From: Eledone cirrhosa
Taxonomy: Eukaryota > Mollusca > Cephalopoda > Octopoda > Eledonidae
Length of the DNA: 64,000 nucleotides
Assembly: GCA_964016885.1 (NCBI GenBank)
Contig: OZ024743.1
Span: 170,395,333 to 170,459,332 of the forward strand
Direction: 5' to 3'
A program made the position numbers and the translations under genes. This document shows positions 10,215 through 20,428 of the stretch, piece by piece. Every line of letters starts with the position of its first letter. Positions within the stretch are counted from its first letter, which is position 1. Under the pieces are notes generated by a model, which worked only from the letters and a program-made list of their open reading frames with translations, made no database searches and was not told the DNA's origin.

Positions 10215-11672
10215 CGACATAAAGCAGCGACCAAATTCCAGAACTTTAGACCAGCTTAATTTCATCTTATCTATTCCGTAACCCAAATTGTACCACTTAG
10301 ATCTATTATAATATCACATTATCATCATCATCATCATCATTGTTATTATAATTGTCATCATCTAACAATGAACAACATCAAAACCTCTTATATTAGAATT
10401 CTTATTTTATATATCTCTATCTTTCACTCTTTATCTCTATATTTCTCTCCCTAAATTTATTTCATCTCTGACATTTTATTTTATAATATAATATAACTTA
10501 CAACTAATTAATTAATTTATTTATTAAAATAACCAATACACACAAATATATTTAAAATTATCATATTTATACCTTCTTATCTCTATATTTTAGCCACTCT
10601 CAAAAACCACTTTCAATAATCTTAATATGTTTAAATTTTCTTCATACATTTTTACTTTTTTACTTATTTATTTTCATATTTTCATTTTTCATTTCTCACA
10701 TTTTATACCATTTTGTATCATTAGATGAAATTTATTTATTTATTTATTTATTTTTATTTACATTTATTCATGTATTATCGTTTATTCATTTATTGTTGAT
10801 ATCATTAAACGGAAAAAATGAAACGAAATTTCATTTCTCACTCTTAGTACGGCTGTTACTTAAATATAAGTATGTATACGTACATACATATCTGTATACA
10901 GACGTACAGTAGTATGTATATATATATATACATGCACACATATATATATGTACGTATGGATTCACCGAACATTTATTATAATGCTCGGTGTGTTTGTAAA
11001 CAAACATCCCAAATTAAGCCGTACAGTGTCTAGCAACCATCGTTGCTCATTTGTTCAACACTGACAAAGGAACTAGTTTCAAGCTTATTAGCTATCGTCA
11101 GCAACATATACCTTCCTGCCAGATGATTGAACCTCTGAAAGTATATACTTTCCTTATGCATATTAATGGCTGAGTTAATCGGCCGGGCGCACCGAAAACG
11201 ATAAACGGAAAAAATGAAACGAAATTTCATTTCTCACTCTTAGTACGGCTTTTACTTAAATATAAGTATGTATACGTTGATATCATTATTTTCCCTCTAT
11301 TGTTCTTTCTTTCCTACGTTATTTCTCCTTATGCATGCCTCTCCTCTTTCTATCATCGTTTATCCATATATTCTCTTCTCTCTATATTTTCTCTGTATTC
11401 TTTTTCTTTCTTTTTCTTTTACTTTCTTTCCTTTCTTTCTTTTTTTCTCTCTATCTTTATTATTAATATTGAATTTGTAAATTTGCCGGTTATATATATT
11501 TTTTGTAACAGTTTCTGATGAGCTAACATCATGTTTGAAATTGAGTAGCACTGCTTCTAGTGTTCAGCAATTTTTAGACGACTTAATCAGAGATACAATT
11601 GTTAGACTGTAAATAAATCCCCTTTTTTGTACTGTCGACCATGTTATTCTTCTCTTTTTCAATTTTATTACT
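10215..11672. repeat. Right inverted arm of PLE-1, split by an insertion
   Basis: Reverse complement of 7731-8711, for example TTTTAGCCACTCTCAAAAAC and TCCAGAACTTTAGACCAGCT. It is interrupted at 10807-11276. The hammerhead motif near 11508-11610 is broken: about nine bases of helix II are deleted and GAAAC has become GATAC. Confidence 0.85.
10807..11276. mobile_element. 470-bp insertion with 74-bp terminal direct repeats
   Basis: Flanked by an 11-bp target duplication TTGATATCATT. Both ends carry the same 74-bp sequence beginning AAACGGAAAAAATGAAACG and ending AAGTATGTATACG, with one mismatch. The ends do not have TG...CA, so it is not a standard LTR. On the minus strand near 11071-11103 is CTGACGA, a small hairpin AGCT-AATA-AGCT, then GAAACTAGTT, a partial hammerhead without a visible helix I. 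Small elements with repeated ends and hammerheads (retrozymes) are known in animals. This one is not assigned. Confidence 0.65.
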
Positions 11673-11684
11673 CCAAGATAAACT

Positions 11685-11836
11685 TACATAGGAATACAAG
11701 TGAAATCATAAACTCATCATCTACGTAAACCGCTTGTTGAGTCAAACAACGCCGTACGCTAAAACTATCCATAATAAAAAGTATTCACAACCTCTTATTG
11801 GATTACCTATAACGATATTTTGTTATCCCTTATATA
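11685..11836. repeat. PLE pseudo-LTR fragment
   Basis: Shares CTTGTTGAGTCAAA and TTGGATTACCTATAACGATA with 30170-30230, next to another PLE-type hammerhead relic. The GATAWYTTGTTATC core is a palindrome. No gene. Confidence 0.5.
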
Positions 11837-11878
11837 TATATATATATGTATGTATATATGTATATATATATATATATA

Positions 11879-12289
11879 TCATCATCATCACCGTTTAACG
11901 TCTGTTCTTCCACGCTAGCATGGGTTACACGGGTTGTCCTGTTGTGGGCAGTGTCCGGTTGGCTGACCTAGTCTTGCTCATACGGGAACTGATTCTGGCT
12001 TGATTTCTGCAGCTGGATGCCCTTCCTAACACCAACCTCATTTACAGTGAGTGCTGGGTGCTATTTTCCGTGGCGCCTACACGTCCACTTTACTGTGTGG
12101 GCTGGGTGCTTTTTTGCCGTGGCACCTCCATGACCACTTTGCAGCGGGAGAGTGTGGGGGCATATTGTCTATATGCTTCAGCTTCGGCTTGTACCCATGG
12201 GGGGTCGGGCCTTCTGTATTACTGCGTGATGCTAGAGGTCACGGTTGTGTGTCATCGCCTTTGAGAGGTGTAATTGGGTAAGGTCGGCT
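11879..12289. repeat. ATC-headed cephalopod dispersed repeat
   Basis: Starts with (ATC)n, then GTTTAACGTCTGTTCTTCCA, CGCTAGCATGGGTT, GCTGGATGCCCTTCCTAACA and GTGCTTTTTTGCCGTGGCAC. The same sequence, in either orientation, recurs at 16430, 19979, 22558, 37652, 46498, 54900, 55160, 55505 and 59765. No coding potential. It behaves like a SINE or a non-autonomous LINE derivative with an ATC/GAT tail. Confidence 0.8.
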
Positions 12290-12440
12290 TTTATCACCAC
12301 TCCGCGGTTTCCAAAGACTTTTAGTGCTCTGCACCTTTTTATGCAGCTGTCATCTTTCAAACGCATCACATGTCCATACCAACGCAACCGCCTCTCCTGC
12401 ACACAGCATTTGATTCATCTTATGCTCAGTCTCTCTCTCA
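12290..12440 (-). mobile_element. LINE-A 3' fragment
   Basis: Contains CGCATCACATGTCCATACCA and CTCTCTCTCAATCATATA, matching the C-terminal coding part of LINE-A seen at 2640 and 4850. Joined directly to the ATC-headed repeat, cut by a TA tract on the right. Confidence 0.65.
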
Positions 12441-12508
12441 ATCATATATATGTATTCATATATATATGTATACATACATATGTATACATATATATATGTA
12501 TACATATA

Positions 12509-12551
<43 letters not shown>

Positions 12552-12552
<1 letters not shown>

Positions 12553-12990
12553 TAAATATGAAAGTGTAGTATTAAGCACTATCCAAAGTGATAAGAGTGA
12601 GCATATTACATAGAAAGTTATTCATAAAGGTAATACAGGTGCAAAAAGATATCAAGCAAATACATATTACAGTAAAAAGATATCATAGCATTGAAAGGTG
12701 TTATAATAAGCGTATACAAAGCAAAAATATACAGAATATTAATAAAAGCCTGCGTAATGTAAGGCAGAAAATGAATATATCAAGCTTTTTACATACAGAA
12801 TGTTAAAAAAAATTTTTAATGACATGCATTATGGTAAAAATTTCAAATACGATACAACTATAAATATATACATCCTAAATATTGAACATTTACTTTACAC
12901 TGAACATAACCATTTCTACATTAACTTTAATATAAACAATTTTGAATGCTACTATCTTATCTTATTATTCGCATTACATAACATTTATTT
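12552..12990 (+). repeat. Dispersed AT-rich repeat R1, second copy
   Basis: Reverse complement of 6112-6545 with moderate divergence. Both copies end near ATTCGCATTACATAACATTTAT. Confidence 0.7.
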
Positions 12991-13045
12991 TTCATATCAT
13001 TACAAAATTTTTTTAACATTCTGTCTGTTAAAATATGATAATATA

Positions 13046-13138
13046 ATTGTTTCTATTTTTGGCACAAGGCCAGCAAATATTCCAATGTATTACTGGTACT
13101 TTATTTTATCGACCCCGTAAGGATGAAAGGCAAAGTTT
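13046..13138 (+). mobile_element. Cephalopod tRNA-derived SINE, partial
   Basis: TTGTTTCTATTTTTGGCACA, AGGCCAGCAA and ATCGACCCCGTAAGGATGAA identify the family. It stops after GGCAAAGTT, so the tRNA-like part is missing. Confidence 0.85.
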
Positions 13139-13235
13139 CATTTTACAAAATTTTCAATATGGTGCCACTGTTAATAATATTGTATCTTAATGAATGTTCT
13201 AAAGACTAGGAATGCAATTACTTGTTTAAACATTG

Positions 13236-13295
13236 TGTAAGCTCTGATTCCAGACAATTATCTGGAAGAAACAATCGTCAGCAATTAAATGTATT
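13236..13295 (+). ncRNA. Hammerhead-like motif, family 4, diverged copy
   Basis: Helix I GCT/AGC, core CTGAT with the following three bases lost, helix II TCCAGA-CAATTA-TCTGGA, GAA, helix III ACAATCGT, C, AGC. Helix II differs from the copy at 7409 (TCCAAAC/GTTTGGA) but remains complementary, which supports a real RNA fold. The core deletion probably inactivates it. Confidence 0.5.
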
Positions 13296-13339
13296 AAGCA
13301 AATATGTGATTGTTTTATATTTTGTATATATATGTATAA

Positions 13340-13527
13340 ATACATATAATATATATATATATATATGTGTGTGTATACATATATATATGTGTGCGTAAAT
13401 ACATATATATATTTATGTGTGTGTATACATATATATATATGTGTGTATACATATATATATATATATATATGTCTGTGTGTATATATATATGTGTCTGTGT
13501 GTATACATATATATATATATATATATA
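13340..13527. repeat. (TA)n/(TG)n microsatellite
   Basis: TATATG, TGTGTG and TATACA runs only. Confidence 0.9.
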
Positions 13528-13578
13528 GAATAAGGAAAAGCGAAGTAGTTTCAGATGTTCAAGTCTTTTAATAATAAT

Positions 13579-13652
13579 GCTGTTATATATATTTCAATGA
13601 CGACACTGGCCACACTGTTCTGTGTGCCAGTGTCGCGACATCGTCAGACAGC
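13579..13652 (-). ncRNA. Hammerhead-like motif, family 1, left arm
   Basis: Same as the right-arm motif but with core CTGACGA (position 7 of the core tolerates changes) and A as cleavage base. Helix I GCTGT/ACAGC and helix II GACACTGGC/GCCAGTGTC are intact. Confidence 0.6.
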
Positions 13653-14010
13653 TTGTTACATAATAAGGTTATGTTTGGGGAGAGGTAGTATTGGGACCTG
13701 TAAATACTAACACTTTTCCATCCCCACTGGCTTTCGGCTGACTGCCACAGACGGGATGGGTAGCAGTAAACTATGGTACAGGTCTGAATGGGTCATTGTT
13801 TGGCTGAGAGGGGGAACTGACCAAGCGAATTTCGTTGAAATCTGTGGTAGCTAATGGTCAACTTCCTTCGGACATGCGCCTGCGCAGACTGGTGGGGGTG
13901 AATTGGTACTCACAGGGGAACGGATGAAGAACCCAAAAGCACATACTTCGTCCATTCCCATGTCGATTCAATTTGGATTGCCTCGAAAACATAACCTTCT
14001 TATGTAACAA

Positions 14011-14084
14011 GCTGTCTGATGATGTCGCGACACTGGCACATAGAACAGTGTGGCCAGTGTCGTCATTGAAATATATATCACAGC
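14011..14084 (+). ncRNA. Candidate hammerhead ribozyme, family 1, right arm
   Basis: Helix I GCTGT, exact core CTGATGA, helix II centred on GACACTGGC ... GCCAGTGTC (9 bp), GAA, helix III ATATATAT (8-nt palindrome), cleavage base C, then ACAGC complementary to GCTGT. Extra bases between core and helix II make the junction looser than consensus. Confidence 0.65.
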
Positions 14085-14728
14085 ATTATTATTAAAAGAC
14101 TTGAACATCTGAAACTACTTCGCTTTTCCTTATTCGATATTTACTCCTTCACTCCTATGTGGAAAAAGTACGTTGAGTGCTTGAATTGAATTGCATCAAT
14201 ATTTACCCTAAGTATATATATATATATATGTGTGTGTGTACATATATATATATATATGTATACATATCATCATCATCATTATTTTGCGTCTGCTTTTCCA
14301 TGATTGCAGTTGCTGCCCATGTCTCACTACCATGCAGCATCGCACATCTCACACAAGCATCATATAACCATCCTTTCATATGCAAGGAGAAACCTTTCTT
14401 TGTCAACAGAGGAAGCAGCTTCCTAAACCTCTTCCAATCCGTCCTTATTCTAGATACTATGGCCTCGGAACACCCGCCTCCCATGCTAATCTGATCACCT
14501 AGGTACCGAAAGCTATCAACCACTTCTATAGAACCCAGCTGCATTGGAAAAAATGTGTCTATCACTGCGATTAATACTGCCCAACTTCCCTGTACATCTA
14601 CTGCATACGTAATTTTCCCTACCTGTTAGTTTGCCTGCTATCCCACTACATCTCTTGTGTACCCAAGATCCGCATTGCGTACATTTTATGGAATTTATGC
14701 CAGTTCCTTTCTTACATATCGAACATGG

Positions 14729-15121
14729 CTATTTCCCTGATAGAATCAGAGTTTTGTCCTCTCTTCTACTTATCAACATTTTTGTTTTAGCTATGTTCAC
14801 TCTCAGGCCTCTTGATTCCAACTGCTGTTTCCATAGCCAGAATTTATTCTCTAGCTCCTCTACTGATTCTGCTATAAGAACCAGATCATCAGCATAGAGA
14901 AGTTCCCATGGACAGCCAGTCTTAAACTTCTCTGTTATGGCTTGGAGGACTATAATGAACAAGAGCGTGCTGATGAGGACCGAACCCTGATGTACACCAA
15001 CTTGTATCTGGAATTCCTCACTAAACTCCATTCCTATTCTCACTTTACTGACAGCACCCCTGTACATTGCACTGTCCTCACAAGCCATTCCTCTACACCT
15101 AGTTTCCTTAGGGTGCACCAA
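14729..15121 (-). pseudogene. LINE-A reverse transcriptase, palm C-terminal half
   Basis: 130 residues with 'FQIQVGVHQGSVL' (motif B), 'LLYADDLVLIAES' (motif C) and 'LRVNIAKTKML' (motif D/E). Downstream on the same strand, at 14203-14565, lies the post-RT block 'SIEVVDSFRYLGDQISMGGG'. A nearby frame at 15296-15580 has the fingers region 'IKEMKNGKAAGPSGIVAEML'. Separated by frameshifts, so inactive. Confidence 0.85.
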
Positions 15122-15572
15122 ACAACAGATCGGGGTACCATATCAAAGGCCTTCTCTAGGTCAACAAAGGCTAAGTATAGTGGCTAAGAACCTCTTGTAG
15201 TTGCCTCATTAAGAAGAGGGCATCTGTTGTATTTTTCCCAGGCACAAAACCAAACTGCATCTCATCTAATTTGACCCTTTCTCTTATCAGTTCCACTAAT
15301 ATTCTCTTGCCACTTTCATAACTTGATCCATCAGCTTTATGCTCCTATAATTTCTCCTCTTCAGAGCATCCCCTTTACCTTTGTAGCAATTTAAGAGAAT
15401 ACTGCTGCACCAGTCTTTGGGTATGACACCACCATATATAGCTTGATTAATGATGCATACAACTAGTTTAGTGCCTACTTCTGATGCCTTCAGCATCTCA
15501 GCAACTATCCCCGATGGTCCAGCAGCCTTACCGTTCTTCATTTCCTTAATTGCTTCTTGTACCCTATATTCG

Positions 15573-16135
15573 TCAGTCAATAGCTGGTCCCTCTGTCAGG
15601 TCTACTGGGGGTAATTTCTCTCTGTCACATTCGTTCTCTACATTTATCAGTCTGTCATAATGACATTTCCAGGCCTCCTTTCTTTGATCATTTGTGACAC
15701 TAAGTACACCTGTATCATTCCGGACACACTTATCTCCAACAATATCCTGATTTGCACTGACACACTGCCTTGCAATGCGGAACACCGCACGTCTCGGATC
15801 TTCCCGTACACCTGAGGTCTAGCTTCTCTCTTAGCGGCTGTGTAGCCTTCTCTACTCCCACCATTTTTCCAAGCTTTCCATGCCAGTCTTTTATCTCTAA
15901 TGGCCCTATCTACTGTGCTGTTCCACCACCAGGTCACTCTCTGTCTGGTTGAAGCTCTGCCCCAACCACAAGTTTCTTCAGTTGCCTTCAGTAAGTTGTC
16001 ACGCAAGAAATTCCAGTTATCATCTATGTCATACAACTCTAAATCGTCTTCTTTTTCATCATACACATCTTGAAGGGCTTTGCTAAATTTATTTTTAATG
16101 AAAGGTCTTTTAGCTTCCAGACCTTTCTTTTCCAC
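15573..16135 (-). pseudogene. LINE-A linker between endonuclease and RT
   Basis: Encodes 'DNWNFLRDNLLKATEETCGW', 'RVTWWWNSTVDRAIRDKRLA', 'REARPQVYGKIRD' and, in another frame, 'FRIARQCVSANQDIVGDK'. This linker is present in all longer LINE-A copies here (28900, 48800). Its function is unknown. It is rich in basic residues and may bind the RNA. Confidence 0.75.
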
Positions 16136-16440
16136 ACCTTCCTGTATGTCTCATTCTTTCTCTTGCTTACTGAGATGTCACTAACGACAAACCTATGCTG
16201 TGGGTACATTCTTCCCCAAGGTATGCCTTAGTATTTGACACCATCTGTCTGTCTCGCTGTCTAACTAGCAGGAAGTCAATCTGTCTTATGTGCTCGCCTG
16301 ATTTGTAGGTTATTAATTAGGTGGTTGGTAGGCTTCTGGAAGTTAGTGTTGCAAATGGTTAGTGCATTTGCATCACAAAATTCAAGAAGCCTCACTCCTT
16401 CTTCATTTCTTGAGCTGTAACCGTGCTCACGATGTACCAC

Positions 16441-16545
16441 CAACCACATTTATGGTGTGAACTGGGAACTGTTTACCGTGTTACCTACACGGCCACATTA
16501 CAGCGTGGTCTGTGTGTCTTTTTGTCGTGACCTCAATCTCGATCT
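16441..16545. repeat. ATC-headed dispersed repeat, internal fragment
   Basis: ACCAACCACATTTATGGTGT and CTACACGGCCACATTACAGC match the internal part of the copy at 11879. Confidence 0.6.
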
Positions 16546-16564
16546 CATTATCTCATTTATTTGA

Positions 16565-16570
<6 letters not shown>

Positions 16571-16624
<54 letters not shown>
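16571..16624. repeat. (TA)n microsatellite
   Basis: Uninterrupted TA dinucleotides between LINE-derived sequences. Confidence 0.95.
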
Positions 16625-16626
<2 letters not shown>

Positions 16627-16703
16627 TCTATGTTTGGGCTTCACTAAGGCATCCTGATTTGAGCGATCTTTATACTGTTATTGTTTGAAACAAGTATTCA
16701 AGC

Positions 16704-18078
16704 TTGTTCACAGAAAACAAATCCCTCACAGAGACATATGCTCACCTGTTTCAAGCAAATGATGAAGCATCCAAAGAGCTTCTTCCACAAAAAAAGAACG
16801 ACAAAAAGAAACAAATGTCAGCTGATCCACGAGAGAGAAAATCTGAAAGGATTCTAGGGCATAGGCGGAGAATCCAACAGAGCGCAATCGCCAGAAACTT
16901 CAACGATGCAAGAGTACACTGCAGAAGGCATATGACATTATTTCCGAGGAAGGAAGTAGAATCTGCAGATGCGAAATCGAAGCATGAAGAAAGCTGGAAG
17001 CTAATAAACAAGATGACTGGGAGGAAATCTGTCAAACAAGCCATGATAAAAGCAAACTCTAAGGAAGATTGCATCAAGAAGTGGTACTCACACTTCAAAG
17101 AATTACTTAGAAAAGAGCGTAAGGTTGTGGGTGAGATCAGCGAAATTGCACCAGTGATGAAAAATCTGGGAATCTCAGACACACTCTTCACACCTGCTGA
17201 ATACTCAATAGCCAAGAAGTTTCTGATGGAGAGGAAAGCCTTTGGATCTGATGGCATCGGCCCAGAAGTTTTCAAGCATTGCAACCTGGATGACATCATG
17301 CTCGGCTATGTCAACAAGCTGATGGTCGGCGAGAAGCCTAACCAATGATCAGAAAGCGAGGGGAATAGCTTTGTCCTCCATTGCAGCAAAATTGGCAAAT
17401 GGAATGCTCCTCAACAGAATTCGACCAAAAATCAATCTATGACTACGTCCGAACCAGAATGGCTTCCGACCAGGAAGGTCGACTATTGCACATATTCTTG
17501 CATTGAGGAGATTAATCGAGGGTTTCCAATCACACAACCTAAAGGCTGTCTTGACATTTCTAGATTTTCAAAATGCATTCGACAGCATCCACCGAGGGCG
17601 AATGCTCCAGATCCTGAGAGCATAAGATGTGCCTGAAAAGATAGTCAAGCTATAGGTCTGATGTACGAGAGTACTCAAGCTTGCACCAGATGGAAACACT
17701 GATTACTTTGAAATTCTCACAGGTGTTCTGCAAGGCGACACACTTGCACCCTTTCTGTTTGCAGTTGTCCTTGATTATGCAATGAGACAAGCCATTCGTG
17801 GGAAGGAAGAAGAGTTGAGTTTCAAATTGAATCAAAGGAGAAACTGTCGTCACCATCCAAAAGTTGTCACTGACACAGACTTCGGCGATGAAATTGCCTT
17901 GATCACAGAGGAAATCAGCAAAGCAAAAGCACTGCTCACACGTGTCAAGGTTGAATCAGGTAAAATAGGATTGCACCTCAATGCAAAGAAGACAGAAATC
18001 ATGCACTACAATCAGGTTGATCCAGCTCCAGTTCTTGCTAAGGACGGTACAACAATCATACTTTGCATTTTTTGTTGA
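16704..18078 (+). pseudogene. RTE-like LINE reverse transcriptase (LINE-B)
   Basis: The first 214 codons encode an RT N-terminal extension ('NKMTGRKSVKQAMIKA', 'IAKKFLMERKAFGSDGIGPE' = fingers). After a break, other frames give 'NGFRPGRSTIAHILALRRLI', 'AVLTFLDFQNAFDSIHRGR' (motif A), 'GVLQGDTLAPFLFAVVLDY' (motif B) and 'DFGDEIALITEEI' where motif C normally reads FADD, then 'IGLHLNAKKTEIMHYN'. Frameshifts, stops and the changed motif C mean it is dead. No endonuclease lies upstream, because a TA tract cuts it. Similar to RTE/BovB-type RTs, but clade not proven. Confidence 0.8.
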
Positions 18079-18079
18079 T

Positions 18080-18280
18080 GGATGGCGTGGCAGCCGTTTA
18101 ACTCTTCAAAAAGCGATTTTTTCCACCTCGCACATATTCCATACGATTTCACTCAACATTTCGCTATTTGCTACACCTTACGACCGATTTTCAAGAAACT
18201 CGCAATCACTAACATCATCACCTTTTCATCAAATGAGATATTATTTTACCTACCCAGGCAACACTGGATACTGCTGCTAG
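18080..18280 (+). mobile_element. Helitron-type 3' end
   Basis: Ends CTGCTGCTAG then T, with CCAGGCAACACTGG able to form a small hairpin about 9 bases before the CTAG. The layout matches a Helitron 3' terminus and resembles the reversed end at 56950. The 5' end is not found: it may lie inside or beyond the LINE-B sequence, which would make that a captured fragment. Confidence 0.45.
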
Positions 18281-18311
<31 letters not shown>

Positions 18312-18313
18312 TT

Positions 18314-18493
18314 AATTGTTTCTACTTTTTGGCACCAAGCCAGCAATTATCCCAGTGCATTACTGGTACTTTTATTTTATCGACCCTGTAAGGATGAAAG
18401 GCAAAGTTAACCTTGGCGAGATTTCAACTCAAACCGTAAAGGAACGTAACTCTATGTTGGTGCCTGACCCTCTACCGATACTGCCAATCCAAT
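18314..18493 (+). mobile_element. Cephalopod tRNA-derived SINE
   Basis: From AATTGTTTCTACTTTTTGGC to CTCTACCGATACTGCCAATC, nearly full length with small changes (CACCAAGCCAGC, GAGATTTCAACTC). The GAGATTTCAACTC part corresponds to the tRNA B-box region (GGATTTGAACTC in better copies). Confidence 0.9.
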
Positions 18494-19978
18494 ATATACG
18501 GGGTGCATTTGAGGAGAGATTTATATTTATAGAAAAACAGATATATAATAACAAATAATAACTTAATTATTGAAAAAATGTTATAAGCATAAAAATAAAT
18601 CATTTTTTAAATAATTTTATTCAGTAAAGCCACCTTCAACTTCAATAACTGCTTCTATGCAAGATCAAAATCATCTACATGCTCGAAGTTTATAGCTATG
18701 GTCCTTTACAGTCCTTTACATTCAATTTTTTCATTCATCTTGACGTTGATAAAAATAGGGATTATTTTAATGTGCAGCTGATCCCTACTGTGTGTTCTAA
18801 ATCTGATTTTGTGCAGTAAGTTTACATTTTGTGTCAAATACTACATGCACTTACTTGGTAAATGGTGGTTAAAATACTTGAAACACTCATAAAATGTTTA
18901 AAATAGCTCCATTACATTACAAATACTTTTTAGACTCAGAGAATATCAAGCACTGAGTCATGACAAGTGCAAGATTTGTGAGGTTCTAAAATTTCCTTCA
19001 AATAAACTCTGGATAAAAATTAAGTATCAGTCAATTACTGGGGTAGCTTTAATATTCCTATATAGTATTCTAGATGTGAATTGTATTATAGAAGGCTAAC
19101 TGTGGTTAACTTTACATTTCATCCCTCTGGGTTCAGTACTAGTAAAGTACTGTATCTGTTTAATAATTCTATCATCCTAAATGTGAATAGATTTATAATA
19201 GAAGACAGAAGACTAAGACTTGCCCAGCATTTTCCCTCTTTTCTCCTGCTTTTACCACCCCACCCTCTACAACTATTGTGTGTGTGTCAATTGAAGATGT
19301 AAACACTTGAGCCAAAAGCCTATCCTATAAGTAAAATTGTTGTTGTTGATGGTGTGATGTGAGAAGTAGAAGGTCTGACTGACTAATGAGTGGTAACCTA
19401 CTTTAGTTTTCTTTAACCTACCTCCTTCTCAACAACAACACCACCACCACCACGATCACTTCTACACTGTCACCATTACATATTAGCTCCAGTAATAGCA
19501 GCCAAATCTCCCTCAAATCTCACCCTACTAACTTAAAAAGGACATGGTGGATAATATGGTCTTGGGTTCCTTGAACAGGAAAAAAAAAGAACAGGTTAGT
19601 TTTGACTGGGATGCTTTTAATCAAAGATCTACTTGATCAGGACTGATCTGGGGCTAAACTACAAACACTATTGCCTCTAACATGGCTACACTATTACCAC
19701 TGCCACTACTATAACCACAGCCTTCTCTATATTAGATGCTTTTTCAGTGTCTGTGGGTGCAGCCCCAACACTGCCACACCCTAGGCCTAGACCCCCCCCC
19801 CTTCCTCCTTCCATTCTCCTGTGATCCCAGAGCCGTTGCCCTTCCTTTCATTTTCCTTTTTTATCGGCTGTAATGTTGTTATTTGAAATAGATTTGTTTA
19901 TGATTTTCACTAAATTCTTGGTTGATTTTTTTAAGTTTTGTTCTGAACTTAGCTGTTAATCACCATTATAACATTGAA
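18494..19978. other. Intergenic, no gene; contains a dispersed ACC-associated repeat
   Basis: Nothing coding is supported. Around 19480-19690 lies a repeat with CAGCCAAATCTCCCTCAAAT and GGACATGGTGGATAATATGG, also seen near 24500, 26290 and 38860. TGTTGTTG/ACCACCACC short repeats and a C(10) run at 19792 are present. Confidence 0.6.
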
Positions 19979-20040
19979 TCATCATCATCATCATCATCAT
20001 CATCGTTTTACGTCCGTTCTTCCACGCTAGCATGGGTGTC
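19979..20040. repeat. ATC-headed dispersed repeat, short 5' copy
   Basis: (ATC)8-9 followed by GTTTTACGTCCGTTCTTCCA and CGCTAGCATGGGT, then unrelated sequence. Downstream to 20420 is low-complexity CCA and CTTT sequence, with a PLE-like relic (CCAATGAAGGATTAGCTTTT, then GAAAT) near 20285. Confidence 0.75.
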
Positions 20041-20428
20041 CAATTTCTACACTGTAACCACTTTACCACAACCTTTATTTTTATCATCTCTACACCACCA
20101 CCACTACACTACCATCGCAGTACTACTATACCATTTTGCCATCACCACTATCTCCATTATACCACCACCACAACCTCTAGACCCTCTCATAGTCTATAGA
20201 TCACAATTTTTTCTCCCTTTTTCTTTCTTTTCTTACTTTCTTTTATTTTCTTATTTCTTCTCTCTCCCAAACATCCTTTCTTCTCTTTCTCATTCTATCT
20301 TCCAATGAAGGATTAGCTTTTGAAATATTAAATCTCTTTTCCAACCATATCAAGCATTAAATAAAGGTTTAGTGATAGAAGCAAGGATTATTGTATGAAA
20401 CATGTGAAGAAGAAAGAATGGTATTTAA

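Larger units (their letters stand above)
7731..11672 (-). mobile_element. Penelope-like element with inverted pseudo-LTRs (PLE-1)
   Basis: A central coding relic (RT plus GIY-YIG endonuclease) is flanked by matching sequences in inverted orientation: left arm about 7731-8711, right arm 10215-10806 continuing at 11277-11672 after a 470-bp insertion. PLEs are known for terminal repeats in direct or inverted order ('pLTRs') and for this RT plus GIY-YIG combination. The left arm includes the last 15 codons of the ORF, as in pLTRs overlapping the coding end. The left arm keeps a complete hammerhead motif; the right arm's copy lost one helix-II strand. Only the 3' half of the RT gene is present. 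Confidence 0.85.
13528..14135. mobile_element. Foldback element with hammerhead arms (family 1)
   Basis: Inverted arms of 149 bp (13528-13676 and 13987-14135), about 95 percent alike by eye, enclose 310 bp of unique sequence without an ORF. Each arm contains a hammerhead motif pointing outward. The outer edge is AATAAGGAAAAGCGAAGTAG. This is a compact non-autonomous element. A PLE link is inferred from the ribozyme only. Confidence 0.75.
14267..16440 (-). mobile_element. LINE-A copy, endonuclease end to 3' tail
   Basis: About 2.2 kb with domain order linker, RT, finger, C-terminal block. A deletion of roughly 350 bp removes most of the basic tail: 'TTTTCCATGATTGCAGTTGC' joins the 3' end directly to the 'HGSETWAAT' region. 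Several stops and frameshifts. The 5' edge reaches the start of the endonuclease C-terminus, then the ATC-headed repeat takes over. Confidence 0.85.

Noticed and set aside
16751..17299. 182-codon minus-strand frame
   Set aside because: Antisense of the LINE-B RT, whose motifs are clear on the plus strand.
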